Under the pieces are notes generated by a model. That model did no database searches. It was not told the origin of the DNA and worked only from the letters and a program-made list of their open reading frames with translations. The position numbers and the translations under genes are program-made. This document shows, in pieces, positions 50,163 through 60,300 of a stretch of DNA of 64,000 nt. Each line of letters starts with the position of its first letter. The stretch's first letter is position 1. Source of the stretch: Ponticaulis profundi. Lineage in GTDB: Bacteria > Pseudomonadota > Alphaproteobacteria > Caulobacterales > Hyphomonadaceae. The stretch spans positions 1 through 64,000 of the forward strand of contig NZ_JBHSSW010000017.1 in NCBI RefSeq assembly GCF_042659465.1, in the 5' to 3' direction.

Positions 50163-51622
50163 CCCTGATCTATCTGGCTTCTGAAACAGACTTTGAGGGC
50201 TGGCGTGAACATGCCCGGGCCCTTTGCCTGAAAGGGGTTGAACCGCATTATGTGGAATGGCGCACGCCGAGCGAGGGCAAAAGCCTGTTCGATAGGGATA
50301 TGTCGGATGATCGCCTTTTGCCGAGACTGATGCCGTTCCCTACGGTTCGGGTACCAAAGGCGTTCCTTGAACTGGGGCGACGCGTGAGCTGTCATGTCGA
50401 TCGCAGCCGCTTTCATCGTTTGTATCGTTTGCTCTGGCGATTGCAGACGAAAAAGCATCTGCTGGACAATGTCATGGATGATGATGTGGCGTGGCTGAAT
50501 GCCTGTGAGAAGAATATCCGGCGCGACATTCACAAAATGCATGCCTTTGTGCGCTTTCGCAAGGCAGGGGAAACGCCTGATGGGCGTGAGTGCTTTGCCG
50601 CCTGGTTTGAACCGAACTATCGGATTGTGGAACTCGCAACACCGTTTTTTCAGCGCCGGTTTGCCAATATGAATTGGGTGATTGTCACGCCTGAGGCGAG
50701 CGCCCACTGGGATGGGGAAGCGCTGACATTCGGCCCTGGTGGCTCGAAAGACGATGTGCCCTCAGAAGACTGTCTTGAAGACGGCTGGAAGACGTATTTC
50801 CGCTCCATCTTCAACCCATCCCGCGTGAAGATTTCGGCCATGACGTCTGAAATGCCGAAAAAGTACTGGAAGAATCTTCCGGAAGCCGCGCTGATCCCTG
50901 AGCTGCTTCAAAGCGCTGAAAAGCGCAGCCGCGAAATGGTGGCAAACAGCGTGACGGAGGAGCATCCGCTCGCAGCCAGACTGGATGCGCGAAAATCAGT
51001 CGCCATTTCCCAGGATGAAGAGGGCGCTCGCACGCTGAAAGACTTGTCCCAGCTCGCTGCTGGATGTGAAAAATGTCCCCTGTATCAGGATGCAAGTCAG
51101 ACCGTGTTTGGCGAGGGGCGCGCTGATGCGCGGTTGATGATTGTCGGCGAGCAGCCAGGTGATCAGGAAGATATTGCGGGCGCGCCTTTTGTCGGACCGG
51201 CAGGCCAATTGCTGGATGAGTGTCTCTCTGCTGCAGACATTGCGCGGGACGAAGCCTATGTCACCAATGCGGTCAAGCACTTCAAGTTCGAACTGCGTGG
51301 CAAGCGGCGCATTCATCAGTCGCCCCGGGTCAGTGAAATTGATCATTGCCGCTGGTGGCTGAATGAGGAGCGTCGTCTGGTTCAGCCCGATCTCATCATC
51401 GCGCTCGGGGCGAGTGCCGCGCGCAGCGTTCTGGGACGTTCGGTTCGCATTGCAGATGTGCGGGGTGAGATTCTATCCACAGGAGATGGCACACGGGTTC
51501 TGGTCACTGTGCATCCGTCATTTCTTCTGCGTTTACAGGACAGACAGGCGCAGCAAAGGGAAGTCGCCCGCTTTGTTGAGGATTTGAGACTGGCCCAAAG
51601 TCATCTCAATGCGAGCTGTTAA
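50159..51622 (+). CDS. UdgX family uracil-DNA glycosylase fused to TIGR03915-type domain
   Basis: 487 residues. The N-terminal half (about 1-260) is the TIGR03915 region; the C-terminal UDG domain has Fe-S cysteines C303, C306 and C397, motif A GEQPGDQE (330-337), the UdgX-specific R-loop KRRIH (382-386), and VTVHPSFLLR (motif B, about 450-459). In mycobacterial UdgX the loop His forms a covalent bond with the deoxyribose after uracil removal, trapping the DNA; H386 is in that position. It is co-translated with the radical SAM gene in an SOS-type operon. Confidence 0.93.
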   Translation: MTLIYLASETDFEGWREHARALCLKGVEPHYVEWRTPSEGKSLFDRDMSDDRLLPRLMPFPTVRVPKAFLELGRRVSCHVDRSRFHRLYRLLWRLQTKKHLLDNVMDDDVAWLNACEKNIRRDIHKMHAFVRFRKAGETPDGRECFAAWFEPNYRIVELATPFFQRRFANMNWVIVTPEASAHWDGEALTFGPGGSKDDVPSEDCLEDGWKTYFRSIFNPSRVKISAMTSEMPKKYWKNLPEAALIPELLQSAEKRSREMVANSVTEEHPLAARLDARKSVAISQDEEGARTLKDLSQLAAGCEKCPLYQDASQTVFGEGRADARLMIVGEQPGDQEDIAGAPFVGPAGQLLDECLSAADIARDEAYVTNAVKHFKFELRGKRRIHQSPRVSEIDHCRWWLNEERRLVQPDLIIALGASAARSVLGRSVRIADVRGEILSTGDGTRVLVTVHPSFLLRLQDRQAQQREVARFVEDLRLAQSHLNASC

Positions 51623-51699
51623 CCTGTGACTAACCAAATATACATTTCTGGCTGATAAGGTGGTTTCAGCGGTGATGGTAACACGTTAGAAGTCACAAA

Positions 51700-52377
51700 A
51701 TGCGAAAGCTCTTTCACTGGCCACTCGACCCGGCCGGGCGTCTCGTGCGTCTTGTTCTTGCAGAAAAACAGCTGGATGTGGATCTGGTTGTTTCCCCACC
51801 CTGGAAGCCGGCTGAAGAGGTGAAGCGGCTGATGGGGGATTCGCTGGGCCCTGTTCTGCTTGATCAGGGTATGCATGGCCGTGTCATCGCCAATCAGACC
51901 CACGCCATTATTGAGTTTCTCGAAGAGACCTATACGGATGTGAAGCTTTTACCGCCTCTCCCGGCGGATCGGGCAGAGGCCCGCCGGATCTGGCGACGTG
52001 TCGAGAACCGCTTTGATTCCGATATCAATGGCTCCATTCTTGCCGAGCGTATCGCGCAGGCTGTCCAGCGCGCCAGCTCACCGGATAGTGGCGCGCTGCG
52101 GACCGGCGCCCATGCGCTGCGCGGCATGCTGACTTTGCTCAATGGTTTGTGTGAGCAGCGTTCCTTCCTTGCCGGTCGACAGATGAGCATTGCTGACTTC
52201 GCGGCCGCCGCGCAGTTGTCATCGCTCGATTATTTCGGTGATGTTCCATGGGACAGCGTGCCAGAACTTCGCAGCTGGTATTCCCGTATCAAATCCCGCC
52301 CGTGTTTCCGCGGCCTTCTTGCCGACCGGCTGACCGGGACGCAACCTGTTCGCCACTATGCCGACCTGGACTTCTGA
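51700..52377 (+). CDS. Glutathione S-transferase family protein
   Basis: 225 residues. A thioredoxin-fold N-domain (RKLFHWPLDPAGRLVRLVLAEKQLDVDLV, then the cis-Pro-like GPVLLDQG and AIIEFLEETY) precedes the all-helical domain with RQMSIADFAAAAQLSSLDYFG. Substrate unknown; it may not be an active conjugating enzyme. It overlaps queG by 20 bases, so they are translationally linked. Confidence 0.88.
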   Translation: MRKLFHWPLDPAGRLVRLVLAEKQLDVDLVVSPPWKPAEEVKRLMGDSLGPVLLDQGMHGRVIANQTHAIIEFLEETYTDVKLLPPLPADRAEARRIWRRVENRFDSDINGSILAERIAQAVQRASSPDSGALRTGAHALRGMLTLLNGLCEQRSFLAGRQMSIADFAAAAQLSSLDYFGDVPWDSVPELRSWYSRIKSRPCFRGLLADRLTGTQPVRHYADLDF

Positions 52378-53476
52378 TCACGTCAAAACCGTCGCCCTTG
52401 AGATTGGGTTTGATGTTTGCCGGATTACGACGATCCGTCCCGAATGGCTGGCGTCAGAGCGCCTGAAACAGTTCGTCTCGGCTGGCTATCATGGCGACAT
52501 GGGCTGGATGGAAGAGACGCTGGAGCGACGTCTGCATCCAAATGCCATGTGGGATGGTGCGAGGTCTGCAATCATGCTGGGCCTGAATTACGGACCGGAC
52601 ACAGACCCGTTAGCCGTGCTCGACAAGCCAGAGCAGGCCGGAATCTCCGTTTACGCCAAGGGCCGTGACTATCACGACGTGATCAAGAAACGCCTGAAGC
52701 GACTGGCGCGCAGTTTCGCAGAAGAGACGGGGGAGCAGGTCAAAGTCTTTGTTGATACGGCGCCTTTGATGGAAAAGCCGCTCGCCGAGCAGGCGGGACT
52801 TGGCTGGCAGGGCAAGCATACCAATCTCGTCAGCCGTGAGTTCGGGTCGTGGATGTTTCTTGGCGTGGTGCTAACGAGCGCCGCGCTTGAAGAAGACGGA
52901 GCGGAAGCTGATCATTGCGGCTCTTGCCGTGCCTGCCTTGATGTGTGTCCAACGAAGGCTTTTCCTGCACCTTATCAGCTCGATGCGCGGCGATGTATCT
53001 CCTATCTGACCATCGAATATGATGGGCCGATCCCGAGCGAATTTCGCAAGGCGATGGGAAATCGCATCTATGGCTGCGATGATTGTCTGGCGGTTTGCCC
53101 CTGGAACAAATTTGCCAGCCATTCAAACGAGCTGAAGTTTGAAGCGCAGCGCTATACGGACGCGCCGGACCTTTCCATGCTGTCACAGCTGGACGACGAG
53201 GCATTTCGCACTGCCTATTCCGGCTCTCCGATCAAGCGGATCAAGCGGCATAAATTCCTGCGAAATGTGCTGACGGCTATTGGTAATTCGGGTGCAAAGA
53301 GGTTTGTACCGGATGTGGTCCGCTTGCTGTCAGACGAGCATCCTCTTATCCGCGGGGCTGCTATCTGGGCGCTGAGCGAACTTGCGCCGGATCAGTTCGT
53401 CATCGAACGAGACCAGCGCCTGCCAGACGAAACAGATGAAAGTGTTCGCCGCGAATGGCAGGGCCGGGCAGGCTAG
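52358..53476 (+). CDS. queG: Epoxyqueuosine reductase QueG
   Basis: 372 residues. QueG performs the last step of queuosine formation in tRNA, using cobalamin and two [4Fe-4S] clusters. The clusters are marked by CGSCRACLDVCPT and CDDCLAVCPWNKF; the cobalamin-binding part is N-terminal (HLNPNAMW-type region reading RRLHPNAMW, YGPD, KVFVDTAPLMEKPLAEQAGLGWQGKHTNL), and a HEAT-like repeat is at the C-terminus. It starts within the GST gene. Confidence 0.96.
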   Translation: MPTWTSDHVKTVALEIGFDVCRITTIRPEWLASERLKQFVSAGYHGDMGWMEETLERRLHPNAMWDGARSAIMLGLNYGPDTDPLAVLDKPEQAGISVYAKGRDYHDVIKKRLKRLARSFAEETGEQVKVFVDTAPLMEKPLAEQAGLGWQGKHTNLVSREFGSWMFLGVVLTSAALEEDGAEADHCGSCRACLDVCPTKAFPAPYQLDARRCISYLTIEYDGPIPSEFRKAMGNRIYGCDDCLAVCPWNKFASHSNELKFEAQRYTDAPDLSMLSQLDDEAFRTAYSGSPIKRIKRHKFLRNVLTAIGNSGAKRFVPDVVRLLSDEHPLIRGAAIWALSELAPDQFVIERDQRLPDETDESVRREWQGRAG

Positions 53477-53479
53477 CAC

Positions 53480-54142
53480 CTATTCGCTTGCGAGCCGTTT
53501 GGCTTCACGGATGTCTCCCCGCAAAACAAGCGCTTCAATGTTTGTCTTGTCGATGGCGCGGGCCTGCTCAACATCACCCATGGCATCGTCATAGCGATCC
53601 TGACGCAGGCGGGCCTCGCCGCGCAGAAGATAAGCTGTGATATCGCCGGGCTGCATCTGGATCGCCTGATCGAGATCGGCTTCGCCTTCTTCCCATTTTT
53701 CCTGCAGCAAATAGGCGCGTGCCCGATCTATGAAGATGGTCGGATCATGCGCAGCAAACTGCATGGCATCGGTGAAGGCAATGACAGCTTCTTCGGGCAG
53801 TCCCGCGAGCAGCCATGCATTCCCGGCCTGTGCGAGATAGATGGCGCGGTCTTCGAGCGTGCCGCCATCGGGAGCGCCAGCAAGCGCTTCGAGCCGGTCA
53901 GCGCCTTCCACATACTTCCCAAGCTGGATAAGAGAGGTGGCCGTACAATAGCGGGCCGCAGGGCGATTGCCCTCGCTCAGCCAGGCCAGGCCGTCTTCAT
54001 AGGCTTCTTCGGGTTCTTCGATCTGGCGTTCCAGACAAGCGTTCAAACGGGCCTGTTCTTCAGCCTTGATGTCATCGGCGACCGTCTGTGCATTCACAGA
54101 AATGGCAAACAGGCCATAGATGATTGGGAACAGGGATACCAT
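53480..54142 (-). CDS. TPR-repeat periplasmic protein
   Basis: 220 residues. Signal peptide (about 1-18, SVNA/QT) followed by tandem tetratricopeptide-like helices with repeated [W/Y]L..G....A and D.A.A...DP patterns; the clearest units are in AFTDAMQFAAHDPTIFIDRARAYL and DLDQAIQMQPGDITAYLLRGEARL. Such proteins act as scaffolds. It converges on queG, three bases between the stops. Confidence 0.82.
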   Translation of the reverse strand: MVSLFPIIYGLFAISVNAQTVADDIKAEEQARLNACLERQIEEPEEAYEDGLAWLSEGNRPAARYCTATSLIQLGKYVEGADRLEALAGAPDGGTLEDRAIYLAQAGNAWLLAGLPEEAVIAFTDAMQFAAHDPTIFIDRARAYLLQEKWEEGEADLDQAIQMQPGDITAYLLRGEARLRQDRYDDAMGDVEQARAIDKTNIEALVLRGDIREAKRLASE

Positions 54143-54195
54143 ATGACACTCCAGAGATTTGAGTATCTCGTGACGCGTTGCAGGGAGAAAAGCAA

Positions 54196-55041
54196 ATGAA
54201 GAAACAGCAACTCACCCTGTTTTGTATCGGCTATGGATACTGCGCTCAGCAATTGGCAGAGACATTGGGGCCGAAGACGCAGATCTATGCGACCGCGCGA
54301 ACCGACGAACAGGTGTCGCAATTGACCCTGCAAGGCATTCGCCCGGTTGATATCCGAAAGCCGGATCTGGCGGCGCTTCCGCAGGGTGCGCACTGGCTGG
54401 TATCCGCCCCGCCGGGGGAGGCAGGCTGTCCGGGCTTTGAAGCGTTTGGTGATGCCGCCAAAGAGGCAGGCTGGATCGGCTATCTGTCGACCACAGGTGT
54501 CTATGGTGATCTTGATGGTGGCTGGGCTTTTGAATGGAGTGCGCTCAATCCTCAGAGCGAGCCTGGCAAGCGTCGGGCGATCGCCGAAGCGCAATGGCTT
54601 TCCACGGATGGCCCGGTTCAGATCTTTCGGTTACCAGGCATTTATGGGTCTGGAAGATCGGCCTTTGATCGGCTGAAAACAGGCAAAGCACGCCGCATCA
54701 TCAAGGACGGACAGGTGTTTTCGCGCGTGCATGTCGAGGATATTGTCAGCGCGCTTATGGCGAGCATGGAGCGGCCACGAACGGGTGGAATCTACCATCC
54801 CTGTGATGATGAACCCGGCCCGCCGCAGGATGTCATTGCGTATGCGGCGAAGCTGTTGGGCTTGCCGGTGCCGCCCGATCTGCCAATCGAATCCGTCAAT
54901 CTGTCTCCGATGGCGCGGCGCTTTTACGACGAGTGCAAGCGGGTTTCGAATGCCCGCACCAAGTCAGAACTGGGCTGGGCACCGGCTTACCCGAATTATC
55001 GTGTCGGCCTGAGCAGCATTCACGCTCTTGAGACGGCATAA
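54196..55041 (+). CDS. NAD(P)-dependent epimerase/SDR family protein (YeeZ-like)
   Basis: 281 residues. Rossmann motif LFCIGYGYCAQQLA (atypical GxGxCxxxL), conserved YLSTTGVYGD (Ser and Tyr of the SDR active region) and RLPGIYGSGRS, then VHVEDIVSALMASM. This matches the 'YeeZ-like' extended SDR branch; substrate unknown. AGGGAG eight bases before the ATG supports this start over a TTG six codons earlier. Confidence 0.85.
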   Translation: MKKQQLTLFCIGYGYCAQQLAETLGPKTQIYATARTDEQVSQLTLQGIRPVDIRKPDLAALPQGAHWLVSAPPGEAGCPGFEAFGDAAKEAGWIGYLSTTGVYGDLDGGWAFEWSALNPQSEPGKRRAIAEAQWLSTDGPVQIFRLPGIYGSGRSAFDRLKTGKARRIIKDGQVFSRVHVEDIVSALMASMERPRTGGIYHPCDDEPGPPQDVIAYAAKLLGLPVPPDLPIESVNLSPMARRFYDECKRVSNARTKSELGWAPAYPNYRVGLSSIHALETA

Positions 55042-55067
55042 AAAAAGGAGGCCGACTGGCCTCCTTT
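55040..55067 (-). terminator. Intrinsic terminator of the M13 peptidase operon
   Basis: AAAGGAGGCC (55044-55053) pairs exactly with GGCCTCCTTT (55058-55067) around a 4-base loop. On the minus strand the stem is followed by seven T. It lies just past the stop of the convergent SDR gene. Confidence 0.93.
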
Positions 55068-55087
55068 CAATTGGCTATGAGTGTCTT

Positions 55088-57244
55088 CTACCAGATTGAG
55101 ACGCGCTCTTCTGGTGGCAGATAAAGCTCATCATCTTCTGAGACGTCGAACGCGTCATACCATGCGTCCAGATTACGCACGATACCATTGATGCGGTAGT
55201 TCGCAGGTGAGTGCGGGTCCGTCATCAGCTGCGTGCGCAGGGCATCTTCCCGATAGAGGCGTTTCCAGACCTGTGCCCAGGCCATGAAGAAACGCTGGTC
55301 GCCTGTGTAACCGTCGATGATTGGCGCTTCCTCGCCGTTCAGGGACAGCTTGTAGGCTGTGTAGGCCATGGACAGGCCGCCCAGGTCACCAATGTTCTCA
55401 CCGAGGGTGAGCGCACCATTCACGCAGACCTTGTCGTCGTCGTTATCGATTGGGCAGAAGCCATTGTATTGCGCAACTAGCGTTTTGGTGCGGCTCTCAA
55501 AGGCTTCCTTGTCGGCATCTGTCCACCAGTTGCGGAGCGTGCCGTCACCATCGGATTTTGCGCCCTGGTCGTCAAAACCATGGCCCATTTCGTGTCCGAT
55601 GACGGCGCCAATCGCGCCATAGTTCACGGCTGGGTCAGCATACAGGTCAAAGAATGGAGGCTGCAGAATGGCCGCCGGGAAGACGATTTCGTTGCGGTTC
55701 GGTGAGTAATACGCATTCACCGTCTGAGGGTACATGAACCACTCGTCGGTATCGATCGGCTCACCAAGTTGAGAAATCATGTCCTCATACTGCCATTCGC
55801 TGACAGCCATTTCGTTTCCGAACGCATCGTCGCCAGCGACAGACAGGCTGTCATAGGTTTCGAAGGTTTCAGGATAACCGATTTTCGGCGTGAACTTGGC
55901 CAGCTTGTCATGCGCTTCGACTTTGGTGTCGTCGCCCATCCATTCCAGTTCATCCAGATTTTTCGCCATGGCTTTGCGAAGATTCTCAACGAGATCTTCC
56001 ATTGCGTCTTTGGCTTCCGGCTTGAAGTGCTGCTCAACATAGATTTTGCCGACCGCTTCACCGACAGCGCCTTCCGTCGTCGAGACGGCACGTTTCCAGC
56101 GCTCACGTTGTTCCGGCTGACCGCGCAGGGTCTGGCCGTAGAATGCGAACTGCGCATCATCGATCTCAGACGGCAGGACATCTGCGTGAGATGACAGGAA
56201 GTGTGCGGTGAGATAAGCTTTCCACGCATCGAGGTCAGCTGTCTGCGCCACTGACAGAATGCCTGCAATGCCGCCGCCAAGCAGGGCTTGCTGTTCTTCT
56301 GTCAGACCATTTTCTTCGATTTCTTCTGCGGTCGGTGTGACCTGACGCACGACGAAGTTTTCCTGATCGGCGAGACCAAGACCCGCGAGCAGGGTTTCAA
56401 CCGGGAAGTCGCCGCCGAGCGCAATCAGCTCGTCCTTCGACATTTTGTTGTAGGTCAGATTGCGGTTGCGACCGAGCGCGCGGTCCCAATGTTCTTCTGC
56501 GATCTGATATTCAAGCTGATAGACAGACTCTGCAGCTTCTTCCGCATTCTCATAGCCAGCTTTTTCCAGCAGCGTTGCGAGATAGCTTTTATACGCTTCG
56601 CGGATTTCTTCGTTCTTGGCGTTATCTTCCAGATAGTAAGAACGATCCGGCAGGCCCAGTCCGCCTTGTGTGACGTAGAAAATGTACTGGTCTGTCTGTT
56701 TGGAATCGACGTCGACCCAGCCGCTCACTGGTGAACGGAAGCCGGTTGCAGCAAAAATCTCGGCGAGATCTTCACGTGTTTCCATGGCTGCAATGCGGTC
56801 CAGATAGGGTTGCGCCGGTGCCAGTCCGGCAGCGTTGATCGCATCGACATCCATATAGGCGTTGTAGATTGCAGCAATCTTGCCTTCCAGCGTGTCAGCG
56901 GCAGGAGATTTCGCAGCAGCCTCTTCAATAATGTCGCGAACCTGCTCTTCGGCTTCGTCTGCAAGGCGGGTGAACATGCCATAATTCGATTTGTCCGCCG
57001 GAATTTCGAAGGTATCGAGCCATTTGCCGTTCACATAGCGGTTGAAGTCATCACCCGGTGTGACATCAAGATAACGGTCATCGAGTTCAATACCCCATGC
57101 GCCCAAAACCGGATGGTTGGTCGTGTCCGCAGCGGCTGTTTCCGCGCTGGCTTCAGGTGCTTCATCCGGATTGGCAAGCGCGATAGGCGCGCTCGCAAAG
57201 GTCAGTGCAGCAAACGAAGATGCTGCCAGGAGAATATTTTTCAT
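55088..57244 (-). CDS. M13 family zinc metallopeptidase
   Basis: 718 residues. Signal peptide (about 1-25, ALA/NP), an N-terminal regulatory domain, then the catalytic domain with HEMGHGFDDQG (about 550) as zinc ligands and catalytic Glu and GENIGDLGG (about 613) with the third ligand; the C-terminal YREDALRTQLMTDPHSPANYRING is also typical. It is a neprilysin/PepO-like peptidase acting outside the cytoplasm. GAGGAAG precedes the ATG. It lies 59 bases downstream of the RND permease on the same strand, possibly in one operon. Confidence 0.95.
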   Translation of the reverse strand: MKNILLAASSFAALTFASAPIALANPDEAPEASAETAAADTTNHPVLGAWGIELDDRYLDVTPGDDFNRYVNGKWLDTFEIPADKSNYGMFTRLADEAEEQVRDIIEEAAAKSPAADTLEGKIAAIYNAYMDVDAINAAGLAPAQPYLDRIAAMETREDLAEIFAATGFRSPVSGWVDVDSKQTDQYIFYVTQGGLGLPDRSYYLEDNAKNEEIREAYKSYLATLLEKAGYENAEEAAESVYQLEYQIAEEHWDRALGRNRNLTYNKMSKDELIALGGDFPVETLLAGLGLADQENFVVRQVTPTAEEIEENGLTEEQQALLGGGIAGILSVAQTADLDAWKAYLTAHFLSSHADVLPSEIDDAQFAFYGQTLRGQPEQRERWKRAVSTTEGAVGEAVGKIYVEQHFKPEAKDAMEDLVENLRKAMAKNLDELEWMGDDTKVEAHDKLAKFTPKIGYPETFETYDSLSVAGDDAFGNEMAVSEWQYEDMISQLGEPIDTDEWFMYPQTVNAYYSPNRNEIVFPAAILQPPFFDLYADPAVNYGAIGAVIGHEMGHGFDDQGAKSDGDGTLRNWWTDADKEAFESRTKTLVAQYNGFCPIDNDDDKVCVNGALTLGENIGDLGGLSMAYTAYKLSLNGEEAPIIDGYTGDQRFFMAWAQVWKRLYREDALRTQLMTDPHSPANYRINGIVRNLDAWYDAFDVSEDDELYLPPEERVSIW

Positions 57245-57303
57245 TTTCTTCCTCTCAGGTTTACTCAGGCGAAAAGGCCCGGATCGCTCCCGGCCTTCAG
57301 CCA

Positions 57304-60300
57304 TTACTCAGCAGGTGCACCATGATGCACGTGATCATCGCGGTCAGTCACGCCGGCGACTGCATGTGAGTCGTAGGTGGCTCCGATCGATTGATAAGGT
57401 TTGCCGCTCCAGAGCCAGCGGAAGACGCGGGCAACTTCGGCGCCGACGGCATAGAGCGCTGGCACAAAGAGCAGGCTGACAAACAGGGCGAAACAGACCG
57501 CTGCGCCAAGCGACATGACCATCGGTTTCAGGAACTGTGCCTGAACGGACCGCTCATTGATCATGGGCAGGACGCCGACAAATGTCGTGACGGATGTCAG
57601 CAGGATCGGCCGGAAACGAGAGACGGCAGATTCAACAAGCGCCTGCACAGCTCCCATTCCCATTTCGTCACGTCGCCGGTTGACGTTGTCGATCAGGACG
57701 AGGTTGTCGTTGATCACAACGCCGGCCGCTGCCGCGATCCCGAAGATTGAAAACATCGCGAACGGCACACCCGATATGAAGTGTCCGAAGACAGCACCGG
57801 CAAAGGAGAATGGCAGGGCCATCATCAGAAGCAGAGGCTGCCAGTATGACGAGAAGGCAATGGCCAGCAGGACATACATCAACAGAACCGCGCCGAGATA
57901 AAGCAGTCCAAGATTCGCGGTGAACTCAGCCTGACTTTCCGCGTCACCGAGGCGTCCGCGTTTGACTTCCGGGAAACGTTCTTCGAACTGTGGCCAGAAA
58001 TTCTGCTCCATGTCCGACATGATCTGCCCGCGCACATCACCGGAAAGTTCCGAGAACACGGCAACAGACCGCACGCGGTCACGGCGATAGATGCGGTTGA
58101 TACCCGGCGCGAACTCGGTTTCGGCGACCTGATCGAGCGCGATCTGACGACCATCCTCTGTACGGATGCGAAGATCGTTCAGACTGTCGAGCGACCGACG
58201 TGTCTCTTCCGGATAACGCACCATCACGCGAACATCTTCGCCGTCACGTGGAAGGCGTTGCGCTTCCTCACCATAATAGGCCTGACGGATCTGGCCGCTA
58301 ATGGTGGTCAGTCCAACGCCCAGGGCCTCAGCGCCGGGGCGAAGTGAGAACCGCAATTCCGGTGCTGCTGAGGACAGGTTGTCGCCAATGTCATACGTGG
58401 TGTCATAAGTTGCGAGCTGATCTTTCACCATGTTGGCGGCTTCACGCAGCAGATCCAGATCCGGGTGGCTCAGCGCCACACGATATCCAGAGTCATTCTG
58501 GTTCACCGTGAAGGAGAAAGAGATTTCCTCAGCATCCGGGATGGGGCCGGTTGCTTCGCGAAGAGCATCAGCAAAGACCTTTGTCCGCATTCCGATAGGG
58601 CGTTCTTCTGGCGCCAGCGTGCCGATGAAAGCGCGAACCTGGCGTTCATTGGCAATGATCGCGGCGTCGAGGAACAGATCACCTTCGAGATCAGGATATT
58701 CGTCAGCCAGATCGATCTTCGCTTGATTATAGCCATTATAGAGCTGGTCCCGCACAGCCAGTGTCCGACTGAACGGCGTGCCATCTGGGAGCTCGATTGT
58801 GACCATGACCATGTCATCGTCGATCTGTGGCATGAAGCGGAAAGGCACATAACCGTTCGCGAGCAAGCCAATCGCCAGCATGAAGAGTGAGATGAAGAGA
58901 GCGACGGTCGCATACCGGAAACGGATGGCGACTTCGAGGACCGGCTTGAACAGATTCTCGGCAAACCAGATCAGACTGTCTGCGATCCGGCGCTGAAACT
59001 GCAGGAACATACCCTGTTTGCCGGAAAAGTCCTGCTTTTTCATGTGCGCAAGGTGCGCTGGCAGGATCAGCATGGATTCGATCAGCGAGAAGCTGAGGGC
59101 TGCAACCACAACATAGGTGATCTGAGCGGTAAACTGGCGCTCAGGGCCTTCCAGAAGCGCCCACGGCGCAAACATGATCATTGTGGTCAGAACGCCGAAA
59201 ATAACGGGCTTTACGACCAGCTGCGTACCCATAACGGCGGCGGTAAGGCCTTCGCCGCGTCCGGCTTCAATCTCTTTGTGAATGTTCTCACCGACGACAA
59301 TTGCGTCGTCCACAATCACGCCAATCACGAGGAGCACAGCAAAAAGCGAAAGCGTGTTCAGCGACACGCCAAAAAGCGGCAGGATCGCAAAGCCGCCCGC
59401 GAACGCCGTACAGATCCCGACGGTCACCCAGAAGGCAACGATCGGACGCAGGAAGAGCAGGAGAACGATCAGAACGAGCACCGTACCCACAAGGGCCGAG
59501 TTCGAAATCGTTGCCATCTGCCCGCGGAACATGTCGGCCTGATCGAACATGATGTCGGCCCGCACCGCTTCGGGCAGGATTTCTTCATTCGCCGTTTCCA
59601 GAAACTCACGGATGCTCTTGGAGTATTTCGCAATCTGCATGGTTTCCGGCGGCTGGATCATAATGAACGCCGTCGGATCGCCATCGAATGTGGTTTCGAG
59701 TTCTTCGTCGACAAAGCCGTCAATGACGGTGGCAACGTCTCCCACGCGAATGGTTGCGCCCGATTCCAGCTGGCGCACGATGATGTTTTCGAATTGCTCT
59801 TCTGTATCGGCGAGTGCGCGTGTCTGAAGGGAGAAGCGCCCGATATCGGTTTTGATGCCGCCGCCAGACGAGTTGACGGACGACCGGCGTACGGCATTTG
59901 CAACGTCAGAGAAGGTCAGATTGTAGCGGCGCAGCGCTTCTTCCGACACCTCAATGGAGACTTCTTCATCGAGCGTTCCCAGCACCTGGGCCAGCTCACC
60001 ACCTTCAATGGAGGCGATGCGATCACGAAGGTCATCGGTGATGCGCTTCAGCTCCATCCGGTCGACCTTACCGTGCACAGCAATGCCCATATACTGGTCT
60101 TCATTGCGCCAGCGCTGGACCTGTGGCGGGTAGGTCGCCTGTGGCAGGTTGTTGATGGTGTCGACGCGAAGCTTCACTTCCTCAATGAATTTTTCGAGGT
60201 CGTAATTGTTGTAGGTCTGCAGGTTCACATAGCCGACGCTTTCGCGCGCTGTGCCGGACATCTCCTTGAGACCGTCCAGGTCGGCCATGACCTCTTCAAG

